Shown: positions 1-8,625, counted from the first letter of the stretch. The stretch: DNA of 64,000 nucleotides from Qipengyuania intermedia (GCF_019711615.1 NZ_JAIGNS010000001.1:558001-622000); one strand, 5' to 3'. The notes: generated by a model from the letters alone, not told the origin. Translations and numbers: made by a program.

Positions 1-185
1 CGCTTGCGCAGGCCCTCCGCAGGAGAAATGCCTGCATCCCTGTAAAGCTGGGCCAGCTTGTCGGCGCTGGGCGGCGTCTTGAGATATTCGATCACTTCCA
101 CCTCAACCCCCGACAGGTTCTCCAGGATGGCCAGCGTCTTGCGCGAGGTTCCGCACTTCGGGTTGTGCCAGATGGTCGCTTTCAT
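1..185 (-). CDS. ArsC-family reductase (glutaredoxin-type arsenate reductase), N-terminal part
   Basis: This is the first 61 codons of a minus-strand gene that runs off the left edge. I translated it directly from the sequence. It begins MKATIWHNPKCGTSRKT, and the CGTSRK segment with Cys11 matches the active-site cysteine of the ArsC/YffB thioredoxin-fold family. Members reduce arsenate with glutathione/glutaredoxin, or are uncharacterised Spx-like proteins. A good ribosome binding site (AGGAGAT) sits about 5 bases before the ATG. It diverges from the TonB receptor gene. The missing C-terminal half prevents separating true arsenate reductases from YffB-like paralogues. Confidence 0.85.
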   Translation of the reverse strand, partial: MKATIWHNPKCGTSRKTLAILENLSGVEVEVIEYLKTPPSADKLAQLYRDAGISPAEGLRK

Positions 186-286
186 GGGTGATCTCCTGAT
201 TGGTTGGTGCCGCATCTAATCGCCTGATGCGATCAGTGAAAGGCAGGCTTGCGATTTTTTCATCGCATATTGCGTGATTAGCGGTT

Positions 287-305
287 GCTAATGCGAATAG
301 CTCTC
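287..305 (+). promoter_or_regulatory. Possible Fur-type iron box upstream of the TonB receptor
   Basis: GCTAATGCGAATAGCTCTC matches the classical 19-bp Fur consensus at about 12 of 19 positions by eye. It lies about 55 bases before the receptor start. Placement upstream of a siderophore receptor is what iron repression would predict, but the match is partial. Confidence 0.35.
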
Positions 306-358
306 AATAGCAGGGCGTCAACGAATTGAGAATCAATCGCAAGAACAGAAAGCTTTGC

Positions 359-2473
359 ATGAAACCGACCACCCTCACCCTGCTTGCCGCAACCACTGCA
401 CTCGCCGCGCCGGCCTATGCAGCGGAAGAAGCGCAGCCCGAGCGCGATTACCTGCCCACCGACATCGTCGTCACGGGTGACCGCGCCGACGGCTACGACA
501 ATGACGACGGCTCCACGGCAACCAAGACGCCGACCCCGCTGATCGACGTGCCGCAGGCGGTTTCCTTCATCACCGAAGACCAGCTGGAAGACCAGTCGAT
601 CCGCCAGCTGAACGACGCGCTGCGCTATGTCCCGGGCATCAGCATGGAAACCGGCGAAGGCCACCGCGACGAAGTGTTCATCCGCGGCCAGGAAACTACG
701 GCGGACTTTTACATCGACGGGTTGCGCGACGATGCGCAGTATTATCGCTCGCTCTACAATATCGACCGCGTCGAGGTGCTGAAAGGCGCCAATGCGCTCA
801 TCTTCGGGCGCGGTGCAGGCGGCGGCGCGATCAACCGCGTGGCCAAGCGCGCAGAACTGGGCGATGTCTTCACCAGCGGCGAAGCTTCCGTCGACACCTT
901 CGGTGCATTTGCCCTGCTGGCCGACGTGAACCAGGCCGTGTCGAACGACGTCGCGCTGCGCCTCAACGCGACCTACGAGGAATTCGACAACGATCGCGAT
1001 TTCTTTGAAGGCCGCTTCATCGGCGTATCGCCGACGCTGACCGCGGCCCTCGGCGCGGACACGACGCTGATCGCCAGCTACACCTACGACAATGACGAGC
1101 GGGTCACCGACCGCGGCGTGCCATCGCTCGGCAATGGTCCGCTGACCGGTTTCGACAGCACCTTCTTCGGCGATGCCGGTTTCAACCGCTCCGATGTCGA
1201 CGTGCATATCGGCCGCGTCCGCCTCGAACACGACTTCAACAGCGGCCTCACCGCCAATGCCACGGTCCAGTTCGCCGATTACGACAAGGTCTACTCCAAC
1301 ATCGTTCCCTCGGGCACCGATGGCGAGACCGTGACGCTCGGCGGCTATCTCGATGCGCAGCAGCGCACCAACTGGATCGGCCAGGCGAACCTCGTCTGGG
1401 AAGCGGATTTCGGCGCCAACCTCGCCTCCACCCTGCTCTTCGGCATGGAAGCGGGTCGCCAGGATTCGGCCAACCAGCGCCAGAACGTCTCCTTCACCCG
1501 CGCGGTCGATGCGAGCGATCCCGACGCGCTGCAGCCGAACGAGACGCCACTGACCGACGTCCTGTTCATTCCTCCCTTCCAGCTCGATCCGGTCTCCCGC
1601 TCGCGCGACAGCGATCTCGAAACGCTCTCCTTCTACATCCAGGAACAGCTCGAAATCGGCGAGTATCTCGAGCTGGTGGCGGGCGTTCGCTGGGACCGCT
1701 TCGACCTCGAAACCGTGAACGTGCTCAATGGACAGCCCGGCGACCGTGTCGATGAGAAGTTCAGCCCGCGCCTCGGCCTGATCGTGAAGCCGACGCCGGA
1801 CCTGTCGCTCTATGCCTCCTATTCGGAAAGCTTCCTGCCCCAGGCAGGCGACCAGTTCTTCATCCTGTCGCAGGGCGATGCGCAGTTCGAGCCGGAGAAG
1901 TTCACCAATTACGAACTCGGCGCAAAATGGGCCCCGCTCGACAAGGTCCTGCTGAGCGCGGCGCTCTTCCGCCTCGAACGGACCAATATCCAGGCCCCCT
2001 CGCCCACCGATCCGACGCTTACCGTCCTTGCTGGCGAAAGCCGTATCGAAGGCTTCGAATTCAGCGCGGTCGGCGAGATCGCGGACTTCTGGAAAGCCAA
2101 TCTGGGTTACACCTATCTCGACGGCGAATTGCTGAACGACAATGCTTTCGGCGATGCGGGGCAGCGCCTGCAGCAATTGCCCAAGCACTCGATCAGCGCA
2201 TGGAACCGCTTCGACGTGACCGAGCAGCTGGGCTTCGGCTTCGGCGTGATCCACCAGTCGGACCAGTTCGCGAGCTTCTCCAACACAGTCGTCCTGCCCA
2301 GCTACTGGCGCGTCGATGCCGCCGCATACTACACCGTCAGCGACAGGCTGAGCGTGCAGCTCAACATCGAAAACCTGTTCGACGAGGATTATTATCCGAG
2401 CGCGCACGGCAACAACAACATCCAGCCCGCCGATCCCTTCAGCGCGCGCATCGGCGTCCGCTTCGAGATCTAG
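359..2473 (+). CDS. TonB-dependent siderophore receptor
   Basis: This is an outer-membrane receptor predicted to import ferric siderophores using energy from TonB-ExbBD. The 704-residue protein starts with a signal peptide (MKPTTLTLLAATTALAAPAYA, cleaved before AEEAQ). A plug domain follows at about residues 45-165 (VPQAVSFIT, LRYVPGI, FIRGQ, RVEVLKG, GRGAGGGAIN). The rest is a beta-barrel ending in IGVRFEI. Plug wording resembles the catecholate/hydroxamate receptors of the FhuA/Fiu group, but the substrate cannot be read from the sequence. I chose the ATG at 359 because an in-frame TTG at 326 would place 11 charged residues before the signal peptide. The last residue is Ile rather than the usual Phe. 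No TonB, siderophore synthesis or reductase gene is adjacent. Confidence 0.93.
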   Translation: MKPTTLTLLAATTALAAPAYAAEEAQPERDYLPTDIVVTGDRADGYDNDDGSTATKTPTPLIDVPQAVSFITEDQLEDQSIRQLNDALRYVPGISMETGEGHRDEVFIRGQETTADFYIDGLRDDAQYYRSLYNIDRVEVLKGANALIFGRGAGGGAINRVAKRAELGDVFTSGEASVDTFGAFALLADVNQAVSNDVALRLNATYEEFDNDRDFFEGRFIGVSPTLTAALGADTTLIASYTYDNDERVTDRGVPSLGNGPLTGFDSTFFGDAGFNRSDVDVHIGRVRLEHDFNSGLTANATVQFADYDKVYSNIVPSGTDGETVTLGGYLDAQQRTNWIGQANLVWEADFGANLASTLLFGMEAGRQDSANQRQNVSFTRAVDASDPDALQPNETPLTDVLFIPPFQLDPVSRSRDSDLETLSFYIQEQLEIGEYLELVAGVRWDRFDLETVNVLNGQPGDRVDEKFSPRLGLIVKPTPDLSLYASYSESFLPQAGDQFFILSQGDAQFEPEKFTNYELGAKWAPLDKVLLSAALFRLERTNIQAPSPTDPTLTVLAGESRIEGFEFSAVGEIADFWKANLGYTYLDGELLNDNAFGDAGQRLQQLPKHSISAWNRFDVTEQLGFGFGVIHQSDQFASFSNTVVLPSYWRVDAAAYYTVSDRLSVQLNIENLFDEDYYPSAHGNNNIQPADPFSARIGVRFEI

Positions 2474-2492
2474 GGCACTGCCCGCATAGAGA

Positions 2493-2535
2493 GCGACTTT
2501 CCTACACGCGCACTATCGCGCAGGGGGAAAGTCGC
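2493..2535. other. Long inverted repeat downstream of the TonB receptor
   Basis: GCGACTTTCC (2493-2502) pairs with GGAAAGTCGC (2526-2535). The 23-base loop contains a further GCGC/GCGC pair. It lies 20 bases after the receptor stop. There is no clear T-run, so it may be an mRNA-stabilising stem or a weak terminator. Confidence 0.5.
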
Positions 2536-2645
2536 ACTTTCTCCTGGTCGATCAAGCGTTTGCGGAACGAGGTGTCACCCTGGCCCGGGACAGGGAGGCG
2601 ATAGTTTTTTCGTTCTATTTCAATATGTTGAAGTGACCCATCGAA

Positions 2646-2665
2646 GGCGACACGGTGTCGCCTTT
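2646..2665 (-). terminator. Hairpin between convergent genes
   Basis: GGCGACAC and GTGTCGCC form a short perfect stem just beyond the stop of the minus-strand [2Fe-2S] gene and before the end of the convergent receptor unit. The T-run is weak in both directions, so terminator function is inferred. Confidence 0.45.
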
Positions 2666-2666
2666 G

Positions 2667-3239
2667 TCACCTGGTCTCAGGCTCGGCCCGCCCGTTTTCT
2701 TCCGGGGGTGCGGAAAGCGCAGGGACTTCGCGCGCGGCGTCTTCGCTGCTGATGCCCGGCGCAGGGGCGGCGCTGATCCGTTCCTGCCGGCGCGCGACGC
2801 GCCCCGCTCGCTGGATGGCATTCACCAGTCGGGGGTAGACACCGCAGCGGCAAAGATTGGGCACGGCCGCCTTGATGTCGGCTTCCGACGCGCCGGGGTT
2901 GCGGTCGATGAGGGCAGCGGCCGCCATGACGATGCCCGGCGTGCAGAACCCGCACTGGATTGCCTGCTCCGCCACCAGTGCCTGTTGCACGGGATGCGAG
3001 CGGTCGCCGCTAAGCCCCTCGATCGTGGTGACGAAGCGTCCCTCCGCTTCGCCGATGGTCACGAGGCAGGAGCGCAGCGGTTCGCCGTCGATATGGACCA
3101 TGCACGATCCGCAATCGCCCGTGCCGCATCCGTATTTGGTGCCGGTGAGGTTGGCCGCGTCACGCAAGGCCCACAGCAAGGGCGTATCGTCGTCCATCAG
3201 GAATTCGACCGGACGGTCGTTCACAGTCATGCGTGACAT
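2667..3239 (-). CDS. Orphan (2Fe-2S)-binding subunit, isoquinoline 1-oxidoreductase alpha-like
   Basis: This is the small iron-sulfur subunit of a xanthine oxidase-family molybdenum hydroxylase. It would carry electrons from a molybdopterin subunit through two [2Fe-2S] clusters. The plant-type cluster motif is visible at about residues 38-47 (CGTGDCGSC), and the second cluster motif as CGFCTPG and CRCGVYP further on, as in IorA-type subunits. The 190-residue chain is longer than the usual ~150, because of an extra Ala/Pro/Glu-rich tail of about 40 residues. No large molybdopterin subunit lies next to it, so its partner must be elsewhere or it acts otherwise. It is the third gene of a minus-strand unit, 12 bases after the zinc-ribbon gene. 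A second Met four codons in (MTVNDRP) is an alternative start. Confidence 0.85.
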   Translation of the reverse strand: MSRMTVNDRPVEFLMDDDTPLLWALRDAANLTGTKYGCGTGDCGSCMVHIDGEPLRSCLVTIGEAEGRFVTTIEGLSGDRSHPVQQALVAEQAIQCGFCTPGIVMAAAALIDRNPGASEADIKAAVPNLCRCGVYPRLVNAIQRAGRVARRQERISAAPAPGISSEDAAREVPALSAPPEENGRAEPETR

Positions 3240-3251
3240 GGGTAGCGGAGC

Positions 3252-3464
3252 CTATCGGGCGTAGTGTTCGAGATAGCCGCAACGATTGCAGCGCCAGCTC
3301 TCAATAGCGAGCAGGCTCTTCTTGTCGACCTTGAGCCCCCACCACCTCTTGTCAGGGGCGCCCTTGTGCCAGCCGGGCACGTGGGCCTCTCCGTAACCGC
3401 GATCGACGGTGAAGCCCTCTTCCATCCGCCCTTCGCATTTCGGGCAGGTCTTTCCTGCCGCCAT
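3252..3464 (-). CDS. Small zinc-ribbon protein (DUF6487-like)
   Basis: This 70-residue protein has a CPKC pair near the N-terminus and a CNRC pair near the C-terminus, the layout of a four-cysteine zinc ribbon. The middle is rich in Trp and Gly (HVPGWH, RWWGLK). Similar short proteins are grouped as DUF6487, and I do not know a function. I chose the ATG at 3464 because it overlaps the stop of the upstream aldolase gene by one base (TGATG), typical of translational coupling. An upstream in-frame start at 3509 would overlap the aldolase by 46 bases. It shares a unit with the aldolase and the orphan iron-sulfur subunit. Confidence 0.7.
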   Translation of the reverse strand: MAAGKTCPKCEGRMEEGFTVDRGYGEAHVPGWHKGAPDKRWWGLKVDKKSLLAIESWRCNRCGYLEHYAR

Positions 3465-4228
3465 CAGCTCTGCCAGCTGTCGTCGATCTTGGATACGCGG
3501 CGCTTCCATGCCTCGAAATCGAGGACGCCGGCGCCGCCCTGGCTGGCCATGACGGCGAGGTCGCGCTGGTGAACGTCGACGACTTCCTGCGAAATCACGT
3601 TGGCCTCACCCTGCGAAAGAGTCGCGACCTGGATTTCGCAGGCACGCTGGAGCGCCCACATCTTCACGAACATGCCGGGAATGGTCTTGTCCATCACCAC
3701 CGGGCCGTGGTTGCGCAGCATCAGGATCGAGTGATTGCCGAGATTCTCGACCAGGCGGTCACCCTCTTCTGCGCGCACGGTCACGCCCTCGAAGTCGTGA
3801 TAGCCGATCTGGCCCTGGAAATTGCAGGCATAGAAATTGGTCGGGACCAGCCCGTCCTTGTGGCTGCATACCGCCATGGTGGCCGTGGTGTGGACATGGC
3901 AGATCGCGGTGGCTTTCTCGCCCAGATGCTTGTGGAAATGGGCGTGCTGGGTGAAGCCGGCCTTGTTCACCATGTATTGCGACTGGCCCACATTGTTGCC
4001 CTCGACATCGATCTTGACGAGGTTCGAGGCGGTCACTTCATCGTAGAGCAGTCCGAAGGGATTGATGAGGAACGTGTCCTTCTCTCCCGGCACGGCAACG
4101 GAGATGTGGTTATAGATGCTCTCGCCCCAGCCGAGGTGATCGAAAATGCGATAGCAGGCCGCCAGATCCTGCCGGACTTTCCATTCCGCTTCGCTGCATT
4201 CGAACTTGGGCTTCATCTGCGTTGCCAT
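3464..4228 (-). CDS. Class II aldolase/adducin family protein
   Basis: This 254-residue protein belongs to the class II aldolase/adducin family, which contains zinc-dependent sugar-phosphate aldolases and epimerases as well as members with no known activity. Metal-binding histidines are seen in CHVHTTATM and later in RNHGPVV, as in fuculose-phosphate aldolase. Length and architecture match the bacterial adducin-like group. The substrate is unknown. It is the first gene of a three-gene minus-strand unit with the zinc ribbon and the iron-sulfur subunit. It diverges from the MATE exporter across a ~120-base gap. Confidence 0.85.
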   Translation of the reverse strand: MATQMKPKFECSEAEWKVRQDLAACYRIFDHLGWGESIYNHISVAVPGEKDTFLINPFGLLYDEVTASNLVKIDVEGNNVGQSQYMVNKAGFTQHAHFHKHLGEKATAICHVHTTATMAVCSHKDGLVPTNFYACNFQGQIGYHDFEGVTVRAEEGDRLVENLGNHSILMLRNHGPVVMDKTIPGMFVKMWALQRACEIQVATLSQGEANVISQEVVDVHQRDLAVMASQGGAGVLDFEAWKRRVSKIDDSWQS

Positions 4229-4350
4229 GGCGTGCTCTCCTTGGGTCTCTTATTGCAACCTCTATCGCATGGAGGGCCCCTCCCGGGCAAGCTATGCTGC
4301 GCAATTGAGCGCTTCCCTTGCGCGCCCCGCCCCGCTAGCGCTGCCGCGTA

Positions 4351-5694
4351 ATGAGCGAGACGGCCAAACTGACGCGCGGTAGCATTGCGGGCCATCTCGT
4401 CGGGCAAACCGCGCCGATGATCATCGGGGTGGCGGCGATCATGTCGGTCGGGCTCATCGATGCCTACTTCATCGGCCAGCTGGGCTCGCAGGAACTTGCT
4501 GCGGTCAGCTTTATCTTCCCGATCACCATTGCGCTTTCGAGCCTTGGCGTCGGGGTGATGGTCGGGATCAATTCCGTGATCGCCCGTGCGCTGGGCGAGG
4601 GCGATGTCGAGCGTGCGGAACGGCGTGCCAATTTCGGCGCGGTCTTCGCGCTCGTCGTGGGCGTTGTGATGGGACTGGCGCTGTTCCTGCTGCTCGACCC
4701 GCTTTTCCGGCTTATGCAGGCAAGCGATGCGCTCTTGCCGCTGATCCGCGCCTACATGCAGCCCTATTCGCTGGGGCTCCCGGTGTTGCTGCTGCAGATG
4801 GGCCTCAACGGGGTGCTGCGCGGACAGGGTGAAGCGCGAAAGACCAGTTACGTTTCGATCACCTACTCGGTCGCCAACTGGATTCTCGACCCGATCCTGA
4901 TTACCGGCGCATTCGGATTTGCAGGCTTCGGGATAGCGGGGGCCGCCTATGCCTCCATCGCCGGCTTCGCGATCGCGATCCTGGTCGCGCTCTACCTGAT
5001 CAAGAGCGCACAACTGCATATCAATCCGGCTTCGATCCGGCGCTGCAACCTGGGCGAGAGCAGCCGCGCGATCATCAGCGTTGCCGGACCCGCCGCTTTT
5101 TCCAATGCCATCAACCCGATCGGCCTTTCGGTCCTCACGGCCCTTCTCGCCAGCCAGGGGGAAGCTGCGGTTGCAGGCTTCGGTGCTGCAGGCAGGCTGC
5201 AGAGCTTTGCCACCGTTCCCCTGCTCGCCCTGTCGGGATCGATCGGTGCGATCGTCGGCCAGAACTGGGGTGCGGGACAGCCCGACCGCTCGCGCGCTGC
5301 CATGCTTTATTCCGCGGGTTTCTGCGTAGCGTACGGATTGGCGATGGCGATCCTGCTCTACTTCACAGGCGGTTGGTTCGCGCAATTCTTCACCGACGAC
5401 CCCGATGTGGTGGCCGAATTCGAAAGCTATCTGGAGATCGCGGTCTGGGGCTATGCGGGCTTCGGACTGCTGATCGTGGCGAATGGCGCGCTCAACGCCG
5501 TGGACCGCGCCGGGCTCGCCCTGGCGCAGAGCGCAGCCCGCGTCTTCCTCGTCATGCTGCCCTTCGGCTGGCTGCTGCGATCCGCCATGGGTGCCGAAGC
5601 GATCTACGGGGCGGAACTGGTCGCCAACATCGCCGGAGGGGCCCTCGCATCCCTGATCGTATGGCGCGTTTTGAGGAACGGTCCCGAGAGGTAG
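4351..5694 (+). CDS. MATE-family efflux transporter
   Basis: This is a 447-residue inner-membrane exporter of the MATE family (NorM/DinF type), which uses a sodium or proton gradient to expel organic cations and drugs. About twelve hydrophobic segments are visible in two halves, with conserved-looking signatures such as GLIDAYFIGQLG near the start and repeat-half glycine and proline positions (VAGPAAFSNAINP) near the middle. The length is typical. No clear ribosome binding site precedes the ATG, so it may be weakly translated or leaderless. It stands alone between the divergent aldolase unit and the chemotaxis block. Confidence 0.9.
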   Translation: MSETAKLTRGSIAGHLVGQTAPMIIGVAAIMSVGLIDAYFIGQLGSQELAAVSFIFPITIALSSLGVGVMVGINSVIARALGEGDVERAERRANFGAVFALVVGVVMGLALFLLLDPLFRLMQASDALLPLIRAYMQPYSLGLPVLLLQMGLNGVLRGQGEARKTSYVSITYSVANWILDPILITGAFGFAGFGIAGAAYASIAGFAIAILVALYLIKSAQLHINPASIRRCNLGESSRAIISVAGPAAFSNAINPIGLSVLTALLASQGEAAVAGFGAAGRLQSFATVPLLALSGSIGAIVGQNWGAGQPDRSRAAMLYSAGFCVAYGLAMAILLYFTGGWFAQFFTDDPDVVAEFESYLEIAVWGYAGFGLLIVANGALNAVDRAGLALAQSAARVFLVMLPFGWLLRSAMGAEAIYGAELVANIAGGALASLIVWRVLRNGPER

Positions 5695-5713
5695 GGGCAA
5701 TCCCAACCAAACG

Positions 5714-5721
5714 TTAACCAT
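5714..5721 (+). promoter_or_regulatory. CtrA half-site-like motif upstream of cheA
   Basis: TTAACCAT, about 45 bases before cheA, equals a CtrA half-site as described for Alphaproteobacteria. Related TTWACC sequences precede cheY, the GGDEF-EAL gene and the MCP gene. Confidence 0.35.
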
Positions 5722-5766
5722 CATCGTCCATAGCGTCTGCGGAATATCAGGGGATCCGTTGACGTC

Positions 5767-8139
5767 ATGGATGAGTTGCTGGCCGATTTCATCGCCGAAA
5801 CACGCGAAATGCTCGAACAGAGCGGGACGGAACTCGTCGCGTGGGAAGCCGATCCGTCCGACAAGGCGCGCATCGATACGATCTTCCGCTTCGTCCACAC
5901 GGTGAAGGGCAATTGCGGCTTCTTCGACTTTCCCTTGCTGGAAAAATTGAGCCATGCCGCCGAGGACGCTCTTGCCGAATGCAGGGCCGGACGCCGTGAG
6001 GCGGACCCGGCTCTCGTAACGGCCGTACTCGCGATCATCGACCGCATCGGCGAACTCGCAGACCTTATCGAAGCGGGTGAAGAACTCGTCGAGGATGAGA
6101 ACGACAAGGCCTTGATCGCCGCACTCGAAGCCGACGCGGCAATCGAAGTGCAGAGCGACGTCGCCCCCGTCGAGCCCGTTTCCGACGACCAGGACGACGC
6201 GGCTCCCACGGCTGCGAAACGCAACACCGTGCAGCGTTCGATCCGCCTGCCGGTCGACCTGCTCGACGAGGTCATGAAGGGCGTTTCCGACATGGTCCTC
6301 GCCCGCAACGACCTCGCCCGCCGCTTGCGCGAAGCAGGTGAGCAGCCCACGATCGACGGGCCGTTCGAGCGCCTCTCCGCCATCCTTGCCGATGTAAGGA
6401 CCTCGATCACCCGCATGCGCATGCAGCGGCTCGAACACCTCTTCTCCTCCCTGCCCCGCCTGGTGCGCGACCTGTCCAGCGAGCTGGGCAAGCAGGTCAT
6501 GGTGGATTTCGAAGGGGGCGAAGTGGAACTCGACCGCGAGATGATCGAGATGATCCGCGATCCGCTCACCCACATCATCCGCAACGCCATAGATCACGGC
6601 GTCGAAACTCCTGCCGAACGGCTCAAGAACGGCAAGCGCGAGATCGGCCTGCTGCGTTTCGCGGCGCGCCAGTCGGGCAACCAGATCAGCCTGCTCGTTA
6701 GCGACGACGGCGGCGGGATCAATACGGAGCGACTTGGCCAGAAAGCGGTCGCGGCCGGTATCTACACCCAGTCCGAAATCGACCGCATGTCCGATGCGCA
6801 AAAGCACCAGCTGATCTTCGAACCCGGTCTCTCGACCGCAGACGAAGTGAGCGCCGTGTCCGGTCGCGGGGTCGGCATGGACGTCGTGCGCGCAAATCTC
6901 GAGCGCGTGGGCGGCTCCATCACGGTGTCGAGTAAGCCCGGTGAAGGCACGCGCTTCCATCTGCACCTGCCACTCACTCTCTCGATCATTGCCACGCTGA
7001 CAGTTTCCAGCGGCGGGCAGAACTACGCCATTCCGCGCAGCTACATCGAAGAAATCGTCTTCGGCAGCGCGAACACCGTCGAATTCGCCCAAGCCGGCGC
7101 CCGCCGCCTGATTACCTTCCGCGGTCGCCGCGTGCCCTGCCTCTCGCTCGCCGATGTGCTCGGTACCGAAGACAACGAGCGATGCGAATGGGAGACCAAA
7201 ACCCTCGTGCTCGTTCGCCTTGCCAGCGATGACGTCTTCGCTCTCGCCGTCGACCGCGTGCACGACCACGAGGATGTGGTGGTCAAGCCGATTGCACCGG
7301 CGATCATGCAGACGAAGCTCTATGCCGGCACGACACTCCTCGACGACGGCACGCCCATGATGCTGATCGACTTGCCGAGCATCGCGCAGATGCGCGGCCT
7401 GGTCGGCGAAATGCGGTCCAAGCCCGCGCTTGCAGAGGAACAGGCCCAGCAGAAAACCAAGGATGCTGTTCCGCTCATGCTTTTCCGGGGCCTCGACGGC
7501 CGCCGCCGTGCGGTCAGGCTGGAACTCGTCAGGCGCATCGACACCGTATCGTGCGAAGCATTCGACATCGACGGCAAGCGCGCCCAGGCGGTTATCGATG
7601 GGCGCATTCTCCCGCTTGCCGGGCTGGAGCACGGCACCTTACCCGAGGGTCGCTGCCGCCTGCTGCGCCTGAGCGACGGCGATAGCGAACTGGTCTATGC
7701 GGTGTCCGAAGTGCTCGATGCTGCAGAAATGACCGAAGAGCTGGTCGTGTCCGCCGAAGACGCATCCATCGAAGGCGTCACCCTCGTGGAAGGCAAGCCC
7801 GTTCCGCTGATCGACGGCCATACGCTATTCTTCCGCCACTCGGCGCCGAAGCGGATCGAACACCCGCTCAAGTGCCGTATCCCGCAGGATAGCGACTGGG
7901 CACGCACCATTCTCGAACCTCTCGTAGAAGCGGCCGGCTACCGGATCGCCGACGAGGATGACGAGGACGCCGATCTCGCAATCGAGATTGCCGGAAACGC
8001 GGCTCCTCATGGACCTGCAAAAGAGACGATCAGGTTACGTCCCGATCCCGAGGACGCGGGAGACGGGTCGATCTACCGCTACGACCGGGAAAGCCTGCTG
8101 GCAGAACTCAAGCGCGTGCGCACCGGGAGGGCGGCATGA
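5767..8139 (+). CDS. cheA: Chemotaxis histidine kinase CheA, atypical domain layout
   Basis: This is the central histidine kinase of a chemotaxis-type array. It phosphorylates itself and passes phosphate to CheY and CheB. The 790-residue chain starts with an Hpt domain whose phospho-accepting histidine is His44 (HTVKGNCGFF). An acidic linker of about 50 residues follows. The usual P2 CheY-binding domain is not recognisable. Next come the dimerisation helices, the ATPase domain (N-box IIRNAIDHGVE, G-boxes DDGGG and GRGVGMD) and a CheW-like domain. After that there is a second, weaker CheW-like stretch (about 560-700) and a ~65-residue tail resembling the start of a degenerate receiver. It overlaps cheW by four bases (ATGA). 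The start ATG lies 8 bases after a TTG alternative. Confidence 0.95.
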   Translation: MDELLADFIAETREMLEQSGTELVAWEADPSDKARIDTIFRFVHTVKGNCGFFDFPLLEKLSHAAEDALAECRAGRREADPALVTAVLAIIDRIGELADLIEAGEELVEDENDKALIAALEADAAIEVQSDVAPVEPVSDDQDDAAPTAAKRNTVQRSIRLPVDLLDEVMKGVSDMVLARNDLARRLREAGEQPTIDGPFERLSAILADVRTSITRMRMQRLEHLFSSLPRLVRDLSSELGKQVMVDFEGGEVELDREMIEMIRDPLTHIIRNAIDHGVETPAERLKNGKREIGLLRFAARQSGNQISLLVSDDGGGINTERLGQKAVAAGIYTQSEIDRMSDAQKHQLIFEPGLSTADEVSAVSGRGVGMDVVRANLERVGGSITVSSKPGEGTRFHLHLPLTLSIIATLTVSSGGQNYAIPRSYIEEIVFGSANTVEFAQAGARRLITFRGRRVPCLSLADVLGTEDNERCEWETKTLVLVRLASDDVFALAVDRVHDHEDVVVKPIAPAIMQTKLYAGTTLLDDGTPMMLIDLPSIAQMRGLVGEMRSKPALAEEQAQQKTKDAVPLMLFRGLDGRRRAVRLELVRRIDTVSCEAFDIDGKRAQAVIDGRILPLAGLEHGTLPEGRCRLLRLSDGDSELVYAVSEVLDAAEMTEELVVSAEDASIEGVTLVEGKPVPLIDGHTLFFRHSAPKRIEHPLKCRIPQDSDWARTILEPLVEAAGYRIADEDDEDADLAIEIAGNAAPHGPAKETIRLRPDPEDAGDGSIYRYDRESLLAELKRVRTGRAA

Positions 8140-8570
8140 ACGATTTGCTTTTGATGTGCACCATCGCCGGGCGCGATGCCGCAATCCCCGCGCTGCGGGT
8201 CCAGACAGTCCTCGAAATCGACGCCATCACGCCGATCCCCGGCACGCCGGATTTCATCTGTGGCCTGACGCCGCTGCGCAGCCAAGCACTGACCGTGGTG
8301 GACTGCGCGCTGGCACTCGGCTTCGACCAGCCCTGCTCTTCTCCCGAACGCCGTGCCGCCGTGGTCGAGGTCGACGGGCACCTTTACGCCTTGATGGTGG
8401 ATTCCGCGCAGGACGTATCCGAGGCCCGTAGCGACCTCGTGGCAATTCCGGGCGGCCTTGGCGAAGGCTGGCAACGCGCAGGCCTCGGCATGGTCGAGAC
8501 CGAAACCGGGCCGGTGGTGCTGGTCGATATCGAGAAAATCATCGCGGGACCTCCCGCGCTCGCTGCTTAA
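8136..8570 (+). CDS. cheW: Chemotaxis coupling protein CheW
   Basis: This is a 144-residue single CheW domain that would link CheA to methyl-accepting receptors in the signalling array. Typical features are the N-terminal strand with a short hydrophobic pattern, VQTVLEID, the PGTPDFICGL turn, and a conserved-type segment TVVDCALALG where regulatory coupling occurs. It starts in the ATGA overlap with the end of cheA, so it is translationally coupled to it. The following gap of 55 bases to cheY contains a possible separate promoter motif. Confidence 0.93.
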   Translation: MNDLLLMCTIAGRDAAIPALRVQTVLEIDAITPIPGTPDFICGLTPLRSQALTVVDCALALGFDQPCSSPERRAAVVEVDGHLYALMVDSAQDVSEARSDLVAIPGGLGEGWQRAGLGMVETETGPVVLVDIEKIIAGPPALAA

Positions 8571-8576
8571 GCGATT

Positions 8577-8584
8577 GGTTACCG
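8577..8584 (+). promoter_or_regulatory. GTTACC motif upstream of cheY
   Basis: GGTTACCG lies about 42 bases before the cheY start and resembles the TTWACC motif found before cheA, the GGDEF-EAL gene and the MCP gene. It deviates from a canonical CtrA half-site at one base. Confidence 0.25.
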
Positions 8585-8625
8585 ACTGTGTTTATGATGC
8601 AGCTCGAAACTCAAGGGACGTAAAA

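Noticed and set aside
278-2407. 709-codon open frame on the minus strand opposite the TonB receptor
   Set aside because: It is the shadow of a real GC-rich gene; its product has no recognisable domain and is dominated by Ala, Arg, Glu and Val. The plus-strand protein has a signal peptide, plug and barrel.
4213-7632. 1139-codon minus-strand open frame covering the MATE gene and cheA
   Set aside because: It crosses two well-supported genes and their intergenic region, and its composition (Arg, Asp, Gln, His-rich, no domain) is typical of antisense GC shadows.
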